NCBI GenBank assembly: GCA_945957605.1
Contig: CAMFLR010000025.1
Location: 36,342 to 100,341 of the forward strand
DNA length: 64,000 nt
Source: an uncultured Isosphaeraceae bacterium
Lineage (GTDB): Bacteria; Planctomycetota; Planctomycetia; Isosphaerales; Isosphaeraceae
Reading direction: 5' to 3'
Shown here: piece after piece, positions 36,533-45,341 of the stretch
Position numbering within the stretch: position 1 is the stretch's first letter
Layout of the letters: the number at the start of each line of letters is the position of its first letter
The notes under the pieces: model-generated
Told to the model about the DNA's origin: nothing
The model's input: only the letters and a program-made list of their open reading frames with translations
Databases searched by the model: none
Program-made: the position numbers and the translations under genes

Positions 36533-37698
36533 AGTTTCTCCATTATGTGTTGCGCAACGCGCGCCGAAGCCCCGTCCGTAGCTTGCTGACGATCGGCGCG
36601 ATGTCGATGTGCCTTGCGCTCATGATGATCCTGATCTCGTTCCTCTCCGTGAACGACGCGGTCGCCAGTTCGCTGAGAACGTATAACCGCCTTGTCGTGA
36701 TGAGTTCACAAGGCTTCGCGCAACCGGTGCCGTTCGCTCGCGTGAACGAAATCGCCGGGATGAAGGGCGTGAAGCACACGACGACATTCGCCTGGTTCGG
36801 CGGCAAGTATCACGACGAGCCGATGCCGTTCGCCCAGTTCGGCGTGTCGGCCGACTCGATCTTTTCGATCTACGACGAATTCACAATCTCGCCTGACCAG
36901 GTGAAGGCGTTCGCCGACGATAAGATGGGATGCGTGATCGGCCGCAAACTCGCCGAGGAACGCAACATCAAGATTGGCGATCCCTTGCCGCTCAAGGGCG
37001 ACATCTACCCGCTCGACCTGAACCTCACTGTCCGCGGCGTTTACGACGGCCCCGGTACGCGCGACCTGCGCATGTGCTTCTTCCACTGGGATTTTCTCAA
37101 CGAAGAACTCAAGCGAGTTTCCAAGAACAGCAAGATGACCGACAACGCGGGTGTTGTCGTTGTGAAGTGCGACTCGGCCGATCGCATGGTTCCGCTCTCG
37201 AAAGAAATCGACAACCTTTATCTGAACAGCGCGACGCCGACTCGAACGCAAACCGAAGAAGCGTTCAACCAGATGTTCGCGGAAATGTTCGGCGATCTCC
37301 GCGGCATGATTCGGACCATTGGTCTCGCTGTGGTGATGTCGCTGATTTTCGTCTCCGGCAATGCGATGGCCATGGCGCTTCGCGAGCGAACCACCGAGAT
37401 CGCGGTCCTCAAAGCGATGGGATTCCAGCGCCCGCTCGTCGTCAATCTCGTTCTCACCGAGGCGATTCTTGTCGCGTTTATCGGCGGACTGATCGGTGCT
37501 CTTGGAACCAAGGCGTTCTTTGACGTGGTCGATCTATCGAAGCATTCCGGCGGCTTCCTGCCGTTCTTCTTCGTGCCCTGGCCCACGGCGATTCTCGGGT
37601 TAGGAGCGTCGCTCGTCATCGGTTTCTTTAGCGGCATCTTCCCGGCGCTCGCCGCCGCGCGGCTGTCGGTCATCAACGGCCTGAGGAAGGTGGTCTGA
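36529..37698 (+). CDS. FtsX-like ABC transporter permease 1
   Basis: A 389-residue permease with the MacB/FtsX plan. It has one N-terminal helix (SLLTIGAMSMCLALMMILISF), a large extracytoplasmic domain (about residues 45-245) and three C-terminal helices. The conserved RTTEIAVLKAMGFQRPLV segment lies in the cytoplasmic loop that couples to the ATPase. It has the same length as the second permease, with which it would form a heterodimer. The gene overlaps the ATPase by 4 bp. Confidence 0.9.
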   Translation: MKFLHYVLRNARRSPVRSLLTIGAMSMCLALMMILISFLSVNDAVASSLRTYNRLVVMSSQGFAQPVPFARVNEIAGMKGVKHTTTFAWFGGKYHDEPMPFAQFGVSADSIFSIYDEFTISPDQVKAFADDKMGCVIGRKLAEERNIKIGDPLPLKGDIYPLDLNLTVRGVYDGPGTRDLRMCFFHWDFLNEELKRVSKNSKMTDNAGVVVVKCDSADRMVPLSKEIDNLYLNSATPTRTQTEEAFNQMFAEMFGDLRGMIRTIGLAVVMSLIFVSGNAMAMALRERTTEIAVLKAMGFQRPLVVNLVLTEAILVAFIGGLIGALGTKAFFDVVDLSKHSGGFLPFFFVPWPTAILGLGASLVIGFFSGIFPALAAARLSVINGLRKVV

Positions 37699-37702
37699 AC
37701 CG

Positions 37703-38872
37703 ATGATTCCGCTCAAATACAACGTCCGCAACCTCCGCGTGCGATGGGTAAACACGCTGCTCACGATGCTGGGCACCGGCGCGATCGTCTGGTCGTCTTG
37801 CATTCTGTTCGGGCTGGTCGAAGGCTTGCAGCACAGCATGAAAGTCTCGGGCGATCCGCTCGACGTCATCGTGATGCGCAAAGGTTCAACCAGCGAAACG
37901 AACAGCGGCATCGAACTGACGACTGCCGAGAAAATTCCCACGCTGCCCGGAATCGCACGCGACGAAAAAGGTCGCCCGCTCGCCGCGCTTGAACTCCTGA
38001 ATATTCCAGTGGTCGAGCGCGTCGACGGCAGCCGCACCAACCTGATCATTCGAGGGATTGACCCTGTTTCGACTGAGTTGCGCCCCGATTTCAAAATCCT
38101 TGAAGGCCAGGGGCGCATGCTCGAGCCGGGAAAGGGAGAATGCGTCGTCAGCAAGAATCTGGCGAAGCGTTTCAAAGGGGCGTCGCTTGGCAGCGAGCTA
38201 AAGGTTGGCGAGCGTGAGAAATATCGCGTCGTCGGCATATTCTCCGCAGGTGGTTCGGCGGCCGAAAGCGAGATCTGGGTCGACCGCAAGGAACTCGAAC
38301 AGAACACTGCACGCGAAGGGATTACCTCGAGCGTTCAGGTGCGCGCCAATTCGGCGGAAGACCTCGCGGCGCTGAAGCAAACGATCGAGAATGACACGCA
38401 GTTCAAGCTCGCGGCCATTTCCGAAAGCGCATACTTCGCCGATCAGTCGCGATCGAGTGCGTTCCTCATTGTCGCCGGAACTATCATCGCCGTACTTTTG
38501 ACGATCGGCGCGATGTTCGCTGCGGCCAACACGATGTATGCCGCCATTCGATCGCGTACCCGAGAAATCGGCACGATGCGCGCGCTTGGCTTCTCGCGGT
38601 TCGACCTACTCATATCGTTCCTGGGCGAGTCGGTCATACTCTGTACGCTGGGCGGATTGCTCGGTCTCGCGGCGACGATCCCGCTCAGCGCACTCACTTA
38701 CGGTACGAGCAACTTCAACACCTTCTCCGAGGTGACGATCAACTTCCGTTTCGGGCCGATCGTGATGGCCGTCGCCTTCGTGATGACATTGGCGATGGGC
38801 GTCTTCGGTGGCCTTTTCCCAGCGATTCGCGCCGTTCGGATGGACGTGATCACCGCACTCCGCGAAGTATAA
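37703..38872 (+). CDS. FtsX-like ABC transporter permease 2
   Basis: A 389-residue permease similar in plan to its upstream neighbour. An N-terminal helix follows LRVRWVNTLLTMLGTGAIV, and the extracytoplasmic domain comes next. The C-terminal helices include the coupling segment RTREIGTMRALGFSRFDLL. It lies 4 bp after permease 1. Adaptor, ATPase and two permeases make a MacAB-like export system whose substrate (peptide, lipid or lipoprotein) is not deducible. Confidence 0.9.
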   Translation: MIPLKYNVRNLRVRWVNTLLTMLGTGAIVWSSCILFGLVEGLQHSMKVSGDPLDVIVMRKGSTSETNSGIELTTAEKIPTLPGIARDEKGRPLAALELLNIPVVERVDGSRTNLIIRGIDPVSTELRPDFKILEGQGRMLEPGKGECVVSKNLAKRFKGASLGSELKVGEREKYRVVGIFSAGGSAAESEIWVDRKELEQNTAREGITSSVQVRANSAEDLAALKQTIENDTQFKLAAISESAYFADQSRSSAFLIVAGTIIAVLLTIGAMFAAANTMYAAIRSRTREIGTMRALGFSRFDLLISFLGESVILCTLGGLLGLAATIPLSALTYGTSNFNTFSEVTINFRFGPIVMAVAFVMTLAMGVFGGLFPAIRAVRMDVITALREV

Positions 38873-38891
38873 CTCGCCCAGTTATCGTTGT

Positions 38892-39557
38892 TCAACGCGC
38901 CGGTTGCAGCCAGACAATCGTCGGCTCAGCCGGCATTTTTTCGCGCGTAAGTTCGATCGAACTACCTTCATGCTTGTCGACGCGCCAGCCCTTCATCTCT
39001 TCCAAAAATCGCTCAACCGGCAAGATGTTCAGGTTGATTTTCCCTTCGATACGATAATGCATCGGCACGATCACACGCGGTCGAATCGCGTCGATTAAAG
39101 TGTGCAACTCGTCGAGCGGAATCGTGGGAGTGCCTCCCGTCGCCGCGAGCAGGATGTCGACCTGGCCAAGCATCTGCAACTCGCCATCGCTCAATGGGTG
39201 ACCCAGATCGCCCAGGAATGCTATGCGCAATCCTTCGACATCAAAATAAATAATCGTGACTTCGTCTTCCGCAAGTTTTTGCGCATTTTCATAAACATGA
39301 ATGGCGTGGAACGTCAGGTCGCGCCATGTTTGCGTTCCGTTGGGAAACTCAAGAGCACGCAGCACTTCGAAGGGCAGACGAATCTGTCCCAGATGGCTGT
39401 GATACCGGTCGTTTTCATGACTCACCAGCACGACATCCGCCGTTTCATCGATCGCCAGATACCCACCCGCATCGGGCCAGCGGTAGGGGTCGAGGATGAT
39501 GCGCTTGCCATCGGTTTCGACGAGAAATGCGGCGTGACCAAACCAGGTAAGCTTCAT
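38892..39557 (-). CDS. UlaG-like metallo-beta-lactamase-fold hydrolase
   Basis: A 221-residue MBL-fold protein starting MKLTWFGHAAFLVETDGKRI. The metal-binding stretch reads SHENDRYHSH, followed by FLGDLGHPL and IVPMHYR, all typical of the UlaG-like branch. The reaction is unknown; many members are predicted phosphodiesterases or lactonases. The ATG at 39557 matches the family N-terminus, and the longer open frame to 39698 is unlikely coding. It is convergent with ABC permease 2, with 19 bp between the stops. Confidence 0.85.
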   Translation of the reverse strand: MKLTWFGHAAFLVETDGKRIILDPYRWPDAGGYLAIDETADVVLVSHENDRYHSHLGQIRLPFEVLRALEFPNGTQTWRDLTFHAIHVYENAQKLAEDEVTIIYFDVEGLRIAFLGDLGHPLSDGELQMLGQVDILLAATGGTPTIPLDELHTLIDAIRPRVIVPMHYRIEGKINLNILPVERFLEEMKGWRVDKHEGSSIELTREKMPAEPTIVWLQPAR

Positions 39558-39663
39558 GATTGCAGCCTCGTCGCGCGTTGAGAAACGATTTACGGTGGGT
39601 GATAATGCGAGGCAGGTCGCGGCGAATCGCGACAATCTCTTCGGAACAGTCTGGGGACAGCCC

Positions 39664-40554
39664 ATGAAACCGACACGACGCGCATTTCTTTCGAGCACAG
39701 GCGCCGCGCTTGGTGCATCCGCCGTTCTAGCCGGTGCACCCGCGCACTCGACGGCGGCCTCGGTCGCGCTCGAGGATCAAACCTGGCTAACCTATGCCGT
39801 CAACGTCGAGATGTTCTGGACGAAGTTACCATTTCTCGAACGCCTCAAGAAGGTCTCCGAGGCCGGATTCAGCCACTACGAGTTCTGGCCATTCAAAACG
39901 AAGGACCTGCCGGCAATCGACAAGCTCAATAAAGAGCTGAACCTCACGCCCGTGCAGTTCTCCGCCTTCTGGGGCATCACCGATCCAAAGCGCAAGGAGC
40001 CATTTCTGCAAGCCGTCGACGACGCCATCGAGGCCGCCAATTTCCTCAGTGTGAAAAAGCTGTGTGTTGTCGCCGGCGAAACGACCGATGGCCTCTCGCA
40101 CGACCAGATGTTCGACGCCGTCGTCGACGCGCTCAAGGAAGCGGCCGAGAAGGTCAAAGAGCACGATATCACGATCATTCTCGAACCGCTCAACGTGCTG
40201 GTCGATCACCCCAAGCAGTTCGTCGTGACGTCGAAGCTTGCCGCCGAGGTGATCGACGCAGTTGGTTCACCAAACGTCAAAATTCTCTTTGATATTTATC
40301 ACCAGCAGATCAGCGAAGGGAATCTTTCGGGCAACATCAAGAAGCATTTCAGCAAGATTGGCTACTTCCAACTGGCCGATCACCCCGGTCGCTTCCAACC
40401 TGGAACCGGCGAGATCAACTACGCTCACGTGCTCAAGCTAATTCACGACCTTGGCTACAAGGACGTTGTCGGTCTCGAAATGAAACCGAAGGGCGATCCG
40501 TTCGAGGCGTTGAAGCATCTGCGAGCGGTTGACGCGGCGGCAAAGTCGCTCTGA
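39664..40554 (+). CDS. Tat-exported sugar isomerase/epimerase-like TIM barrel
   Basis: A 296-residue protein with a Tat-type leader (TRRAFLSSTGAALGASAVLAG) and then an AP-endonuclease-2-type TIM barrel. Metal-ligand-like residues are in ITIILEPLN, ILFDIYHQQ, FQLADHPGR and VVGLEMKP. The best match is the hydroxypyruvate isomerase group. The Tat signal suggests the folded enzyme acts outside the cytoplasm. The start at 39664 gives the leader directly. A strong terminator follows. Confidence 0.88.
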   Translation: MKPTRRAFLSSTGAALGASAVLAGAPAHSTAASVALEDQTWLTYAVNVEMFWTKLPFLERLKKVSEAGFSHYEFWPFKTKDLPAIDKLNKELNLTPVQFSAFWGITDPKRKEPFLQAVDDAIEAANFLSVKKLCVVAGETTDGLSHDQMFDAVVDALKEAAEKVKEHDITIILEPLNVLVDHPKQFVVTSKLAAEVIDAVGSPNVKILFDIYHQQISEGNLSGNIKKHFSKIGYFQLADHPGRFQPGTGEINYAHVLKLIHDLGYKDVVGLEMKPKGDPFEALKHLRAVDAAAKSL

Positions 40555-40571
40555 TTCGTTAAGAAAAACAA

Positions 40572-40609
40572 ACGAGGCATGCACGCTCAACTGCTCGTGC
40601 ATGCCTCGT
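40572..40609. terminator. Bidirectional terminator between convergent genes
   Basis: A perfect 14-bp stem (40572-40585 and 40596-40609) with a 10-nt loop. On the minus strand it is followed by a TTTGTTTTTCTT tract, so it strongly terminates the oxidoreductase transcript. It lies between two convergent stops at 40554 and 40633. Confidence 0.85.
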
Positions 40610-40632
40610 AGGATTGAGTTCCGTGACTATCT

Positions 40633-41754
40633 TCAGAAGACCGGAATCATCACCTTCTCGCCGTTATTCATGGCCGATTCATGGGCGCATATGCCGACCA
40701 TCGTCCAGTTGGCCGAGGTTTCGGCGTCGGGCAGGGCAGGGCGTTCGCCCTTGATTGCGCTGATCCAGGCGTGAACGAGATGCGGGTGCGATCCGCCGTG
40801 ACCGCCACCTTGGGTGAACGACAGGTGCTGCTCTTCGTCAGCGCTATAAACGCCCTTCGTCGTGAAGCGCTGGATCGGGCCGGGTAGACGGCTGGCGAAG
40901 TCGGGCACAGGCACGCGCTGGGGGATTTCGGGCTCGGGCTTGCCGATGGTGTGAATCACCGGCTCCTCGCCTTCGACCTGCTGCCACTCGAACGACTTCT
41001 TGCTGCCGTAGGCGTCGAAGCTTTCGCGATATTGCCGGGCCGTGTTGAACAGGCTGCGGGTGACCTCGGCACAGACGTCGCTGTCGCGGAACTTGAACGT
41101 CGCCGTTTCGATGGCGAACGGGCTGCCGTACTTTGGAATCAAATTCTCGTCAATCCGGCCCGAGCCGTGACAAACGACATGCTCGGCGTGCTTACCCAGA
41201 ATCGCCAGGCAGGGGCTCACGCAGTGCGTGGCGTAGTGCATCGGCGGCAGACCTTCCCAGTAGCCCGGCCAACCGGCCATGTCTTGCTGGTGGCTGCCGC
41301 GGAGGAACTGAATCCGGCCGAGTTCGCCGTTGTCGTACAATTCTTTGACGAAGAGATATTCGCGGCTGTAAACCACGGTCTCCATCATCATGTAAACCTT
41401 GCCCGACTTGCGCTGGGCGTTGACGATCTTGGCGCAATCTTCGCGTGACGTGGCCATCGGCACCGTGCAGGCGACGTGCTTGCCAGCTTCAAGCGCTGCG
41501 ACTGACTGCCACGCATGGTCGGCAATCGGCGAATTGATGTGAACGGCGTCGATATCGGGATCGGCGAGCACCTGCGCGAAGTCGGTGTAGCGCTTGGCGA
41601 TCTTCCAGCGGTCGCCGCATTCGTCGAGGTCTTTCTGGGATCGGCGGCAGATCGCGGAAATCTCAGCGCCAGGGTATTGCTGATAGATCGGAATGAACTC
41701 GGCACCGAATCCAAGACCGATAATCGCCACGCGAATCGGTTTCTCTGACGCCAT
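40633..41754 (-). CDS. Gfo/Idh/MocA-family oxidoreductase lacking the EKP motif
   Basis: A 373-residue protein with a Rossmann N-terminus (IRVAIIGLGFGAEFIPIY) and the C-terminal alpha/beta domain of the family (SHQQDMAGWPGYWEG, GHGGSHPHLVHAW). The usual E-K-P motif, whose lysine helps catalysis, reads T-V-P here (GKHVACTVPMATS). The enzyme may have altered chemistry or be inactive. The ATG at 41754 matches the family start. It shares a terminator with the sugar isomerase-like gene. Confidence 0.85.
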   Translation of the reverse strand: MASEKPIRVAIIGLGFGAEFIPIYQQYPGAEISAICRRSQKDLDECGDRWKIAKRYTDFAQVLADPDIDAVHINSPIADHAWQSVAALEAGKHVACTVPMATSREDCAKIVNAQRKSGKVYMMMETVVYSREYLFVKELYDNGELGRIQFLRGSHQQDMAGWPGYWEGLPPMHYATHCVSPCLAILGKHAEHVVCHGSGRIDENLIPKYGSPFAIETATFKFRDSDVCAEVTRSLFNTARQYRESFDAYGSKKSFEWQQVEGEEPVIHTIGKPEPEIPQRVPVPDFASRLPGPIQRFTTKGVYSADEEQHLSFTQGGGHGGSHPHLVHAWISAIKGERPALPDAETSANWTMVGICAHESAMNNGEKVMIPVF

Positions 41755-41859
41755 GGGACGCACGCTCCAGATGGGCAGGGGACGCTCGGAAAATGTGAGC
41801 AAGGGAATGGAACGAGAATAGTGATCACCCCCCGCCAACGCAAGCGGCCGTTCGCGTCA

Positions 41860-42838
41860 CTAAATGTCTGGCGGCTCGTTTTCGGCGTTGCGATCGAGCA
41901 ACTTCATTAAACTGCGAGATTCCACCGGACCTTTCAGAAACTGAACCGAACCATTCGCAAATAAAGCGTTGAATCCATCGTTCCACCAGCCGTGTCGACT
42001 TCCCAGACGCATTTGCGGCATTTCGGGATCGAAGGGGAGATCGACGGGAGCCGTCCAGGGAACGCGGTGCGCCGACTCGGCCACAAGGAGCGTTGTGCCC
42101 AGATCTCGGCGAAAGTCGGTCCATTTCAATACGTTTTTGCTGCCGGAAGCCAGCCCCCCTATCAGGGCCGTCGATTGTGACGTATTCCGTCGTGCATCGA
42201 CTGGGGTCAAACTCGCCGCTGGGGCACCCGAACGGGCCAGGACGCTTTGCAAGGAGTTGAATGTTGTGCGGATTGTTCCAGGGCTCGTCGAGATGGAATT
42301 CCTTGTAGAGCTCGCGTTCTTCGAGGTAGGGAAGCAAAGCCACGCGCCAGCTGAGGAGTCGTTTGCCCTTCTTGTCGCAAATTGCGGCTGGTGGAAGACA
42401 GCCGTGCTGCGTTTCATACAGACGAATCGCTAATCCAATTTGCCGGAGGTTGCTGGAGCAAGCCACTCGCCGCATCGCCTCACCGCAATGCGAGACCGGC
42501 GGCGCCAAAAGCCAGTAAATACAACTGATGACGCCAAGCAAGATTCCGGTCGTTGCCGCACCGCCGCCCTTTAGCCAGCCGCCGCGACGGTCGATGTCAC
42601 GAAGCGCTCGCCAGCCGAGCAGAATCGCGCGAATTCCTGTGAGCCAACCAAACGCCAAAGGGACACCGAGCAAAAGACTCCCCAGGGCCTTCTTGCTCCA
42701 ACCCGAGCGATGCGGAAGAACTTCGCCCGCCTGCGGCTTGAACGCCGACAAATGACGACCGCATTTCGTGCAACGGGTGCCGAAATCTTCGTTGACCTCG
42801 ACTTCTTGCCCGCAGAAACAGGTGAAGAGGTTATACAT
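41860..42838 (-). pseudogene. DUF1559-like gene interrupted by a frameshift
   Basis: The first part (from ATG 42838) encodes a zinc-binding head (CFCGQ...CTKCGRH), two hydrophobic helices and a DUF1559 start (CSSNLRQIGLAIRLYETQHG ... YVTIDGP). After that the frame continues only into unrelated Arg-rich sequence. The true DUF1559 C-terminus (NVLKWTDFRRDLGTTLLVAE ... NALFANGSVQFLKG) is encoded in the next frame and ends at 41860. A run of six C (42154-42159, G on the coding strand) sits at the junction; five would restore one frame. It is either a decayed gene, a homopolymer sequencing error or a slippage site. Confidence 0.7.
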
Positions 42839-43238
42839 CGCCTCGCCCCGCGTTGGCTTTGCCTGTCGTTGTCGACAATTTTCATCATACCGAGGTGAGG
42901 CGAGAATTGAATGCGGTGCAACGATTAAGCGAGTCGCCGGAGACCGATCATGGACCATCAGGCACTTAGTTAATTCGAGCTAGAACAAGGACAGTGAAGC
43001 GTCACTCGACATTTTATGTTAAAAGTGAATATGTTTATGGAATGCGGAAACGAATTCATGCGTTAATGTAGCGACGATCGCGAGTGGTGACTTATCGTAT
43101 TCCAGCTCTTTTATCAAAAGCATATTCAACCCGATTGACGTATTGTATTGTGATCAATTCTGGCGATGCGGCGATTCGCCCGAATCGAGACGCACCAACT
43201 CATCCGGTCGAAACAAAACGCGACGAGTCACGTCATCA
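42839..43238. other. AT-richer intergenic region without a recognised gene
   Basis: About 400 bp between divergent genes. It is visibly more AT-rich than its surroundings around 43010-43150. No ORF with recognisable product or RNA gene was found; it probably carries the promoters of both neighbours. Confidence 0.45.
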
Positions 43239-44177
43239 ATGTTAACTCTGGAATGGCAGATCATCGAAACGAACGGCCGCGGGCCTGGTCCGCGGAGTCG
43301 GCACGGACTGGTTTACGATAGCGCGAGAGACTGTGCAGTGCTGTTCGGCGGCGTTGTTTGGGTTGGGAGTGGTCAGCTCAAGTCGGACACCTGGGAATTA
43401 CGCGACGGCGAATGGATTAAGATAAAGGTTCCTGCTCTTCAGCGCCCGCCATCGCGGCATCGAGGCGCGATGGTTTTCGACGCGAAACGAGGGGTCTCCG
43501 TGCTTTTCGGCGGCCAGGCGGACAACGGTTCAATGCTCGCCGATACCTGGACCTACGGTACCGGCGGCTGGCGGCGGGTAAAAAGCTGGTGGTGGAATCG
43601 TCCCAGGCCTCGGTGCGGGCACGCACTTGCATATGATGAAAACACTGGCAACGTTGTGATGTTTGGCGGCGCCGGTTCGTTGATTTTATCGTTACGCGAT
43701 ACCTGGATATTTGATGGCTCGAGATGGCGACAGATCGACGGCCCCGGCCCCTCGGCGCGGCGCTATTCGGCGTTTGCCTACAGCCCCGAACTCCGTGGAT
43801 GCGTGCTTCATGGAGGATCGGCCGATGATGATGGGAAGTATCAATTCGGCGAGAGCTGGCTCTTTCGAGATGGCGCGTGGTCGCGGCTTTCAACGCGGTT
43901 CGACACCGAAATCCGCGACGATCACGGGTTCGCCTATCACCGAACCGCCGAGCGATTGATCATGCTCGACGGAATTCGAAGCGATAGTGGAATTCTCGCC
44001 GCCTCACTGGCTGGCTGGGAATCGGTCTACTGCCCGAACCTGCAGCCAAGTCATCAGTGTGCACCACTCGCGTGGCACGCCGGACTTGATGGTCTACTGC
44101 TGTACGGCGGTGAGGCTTATCACGGCGGGCCGCAGTCTGACACAACAGCGGTTCTCAAAGTCGCAATACCCGATTGA
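43239..44177 (+). CDS. Kelch-like repeat protein
   Basis: A 312-residue protein of Kelch-type repeats. At least four blades are visible, each with a pattern like G-x-L-x-x-D-T-W and V-x-F-G-G: CAVLFGGVVWVGSGQLKSDT, SVLFGGQADNGSMLADTWTY, VVMFGGAGSLILSLRDTWIF and VLHGGSADDDGKYQFGESWL. It would fold as a beta-propeller for protein or carbohydrate binding. No signal peptide is present from ATG 43239. The upstream frame to 43143 looks non-coding. Confidence 0.8.
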   Translation: MLTLEWQIIETNGRGPGPRSRHGLVYDSARDCAVLFGGVVWVGSGQLKSDTWELRDGEWIKIKVPALQRPPSRHRGAMVFDAKRGVSVLFGGQADNGSMLADTWTYGTGGWRRVKSWWWNRPRPRCGHALAYDENTGNVVMFGGAGSLILSLRDTWIFDGSRWRQIDGPGPSARRYSAFAYSPELRGCVLHGGSADDDGKYQFGESWLFRDGAWSRLSTRFDTEIRDDHGFAYHRTAERLIMLDGIRSDSGILAASLAGWESVYCPNLQPSHQCAPLAWHAGLDGLLLYGGEAYHGGPQSDTTAVLKVAIPD

Positions 44178-44482
44178 GCAAGGGCCGTCGGGACGGACTA
44201 AATCACCGGCAAAACGCGAATCCGCATACCTGCTTACGTTTTTGGTTCAAACCTGAGCGAGTTCGGGCGAACACATTCCCGAACAAACGCGCGACCTCGG
44301 TATGACTGACCGAGCTCGATGCGTTCAGGACCCGGCCTGAATTCTCGCGCTGCAAAGCAGCGACCGTGATCCGTTCGCGTATTGCGGACGGACTCACTTG
44401 CGAATCGCATCTGCGCGCAGTACACGTATCACGCCTCGATCCGGGTTGATCGAGTCGCATCGTCTTCAACGAAGAGGCTCAC
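44178..44482. other. Intergenic region with small inverted repeats
   Basis: About 305 bp between two plus-strand genes. It holds short dyads (for example around 44261-44288, and CGCTGCAAAGCAGCG near 44350) but no T-tract terminator and no gene. A small structured RNA is conceivable but unsupported. Confidence 0.35.
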
Positions 44483-45259
44483 GTGGAAGCTTTCTTGCAT
44501 TTTTTGGCCAGTCCCACGGCCGAACGAATTCTTGCATCGCTCTTGCTCGTGGTGGTCGGCGGTTTTCTTGGCTGGGTTGGACATCGATGGCGGCACTTCC
44601 GTAGCCAGCAGCAAATCATGCAAGGCGATGCGCGTGAGGTGGCGACGATCGAAAAGGTCATTCTGGAACGCGACCAAGCCGGTCGGATCGACCTGCGCAT
44701 TCGCACGTGTGGCCGCGACCCGGTCGAACAAATCTTCCCCAACCCGGCCGCTCGCGAGGAATTCCACACGCGAAGTATGCAGACGACTTCCACGCAACCC
44801 CTTGTAAACAAAGAAGGGAAAATGGGGTCGTACCTGCTGCAGGAACTGGCGATCTGGGTGTGCGACAAGGTGGGTGAGGAACCGTTTCCGCACGATGTTT
44901 GGATCATGGCGTCGGTCTGTGAGTCTGCCGCGTTCGGCGGCCATCAATCGTCGACCGTTTTGCTTATTCGCCGCGACGATCTAGCGATCTTCCGAGACTG
45001 GACGAAGTGCCGCGATATTCATGTCGAACACGGCGGGCATGGTGAACGGATCCTCACGTTGCTGAGCGTCGCCAAGGAGTTCGATCGCCAGACAGAAGCC
45101 GTCGCGAAACGGCAAGCGACGGGGCAACGGCCCAACTTCGAGGAGACGATGTACCTGCTCGACCTGCCGCTCGACCAGCGGACCTATCCTCTGCCGACGA
45201 AACCAGTTCCCTGGACTCGCTTTACCGAGGCATTGAAGTTGCGAGGGTTAGAGGAATGA
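44483..45259 (+). CDS. Uncharacterised single-helix membrane protein
   Basis: A 258-residue protein with one N-terminal transmembrane helix (ILASLLLVVVGGFLGWVGH) followed by a soluble cytoplasmic domain. No family was recognised. Features are a mixed alpha/beta central part (MGSYLLQELAIWVCDKVG, MASVCESAAFGGHQSSTVLL) and a C-terminal LDLPLDQRTYPLPTKPVPWT segment. The start is GTG at 44483, with GAGG upstream. It is followed after 82 bp by an oxidoreductase gene on the same strand. Confidence 0.6.
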   Translation: MEAFLHFLASPTAERILASLLLVVVGGFLGWVGHRWRHFRSQQQIMQGDAREVATIEKVILERDQAGRIDLRIRTCGRDPVEQIFPNPAAREEFHTRSMQTTSTQPLVNKEGKMGSYLLQELAIWVCDKVGEEPFPHDVWIMASVCESAAFGGHQSSTVLLIRRDDLAIFRDWTKCRDIHVEHGGHGERILTLLSVAKEFDRQTEAVAKRQATGQRPNFEETMYLLDLPLDQRTYPLPTKPVPWTRFTEALKLRGLEE

Positions 45260-45341
45260 CTCGTGTGGCGGCCTCGGCCATTCACGGTTAAACTGCGAAA
45301 CGTGCGAGGCCGTGAGAATTGTTTTGAAGGGAACGAAACCG

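Noticed and set aside
44261..44370. Possible structured RNA from short dyads between the Kelch and membrane-protein genes
   Set aside because: The dyads are short, unpaired with any T-tract and not part of a recognisable RNA family.
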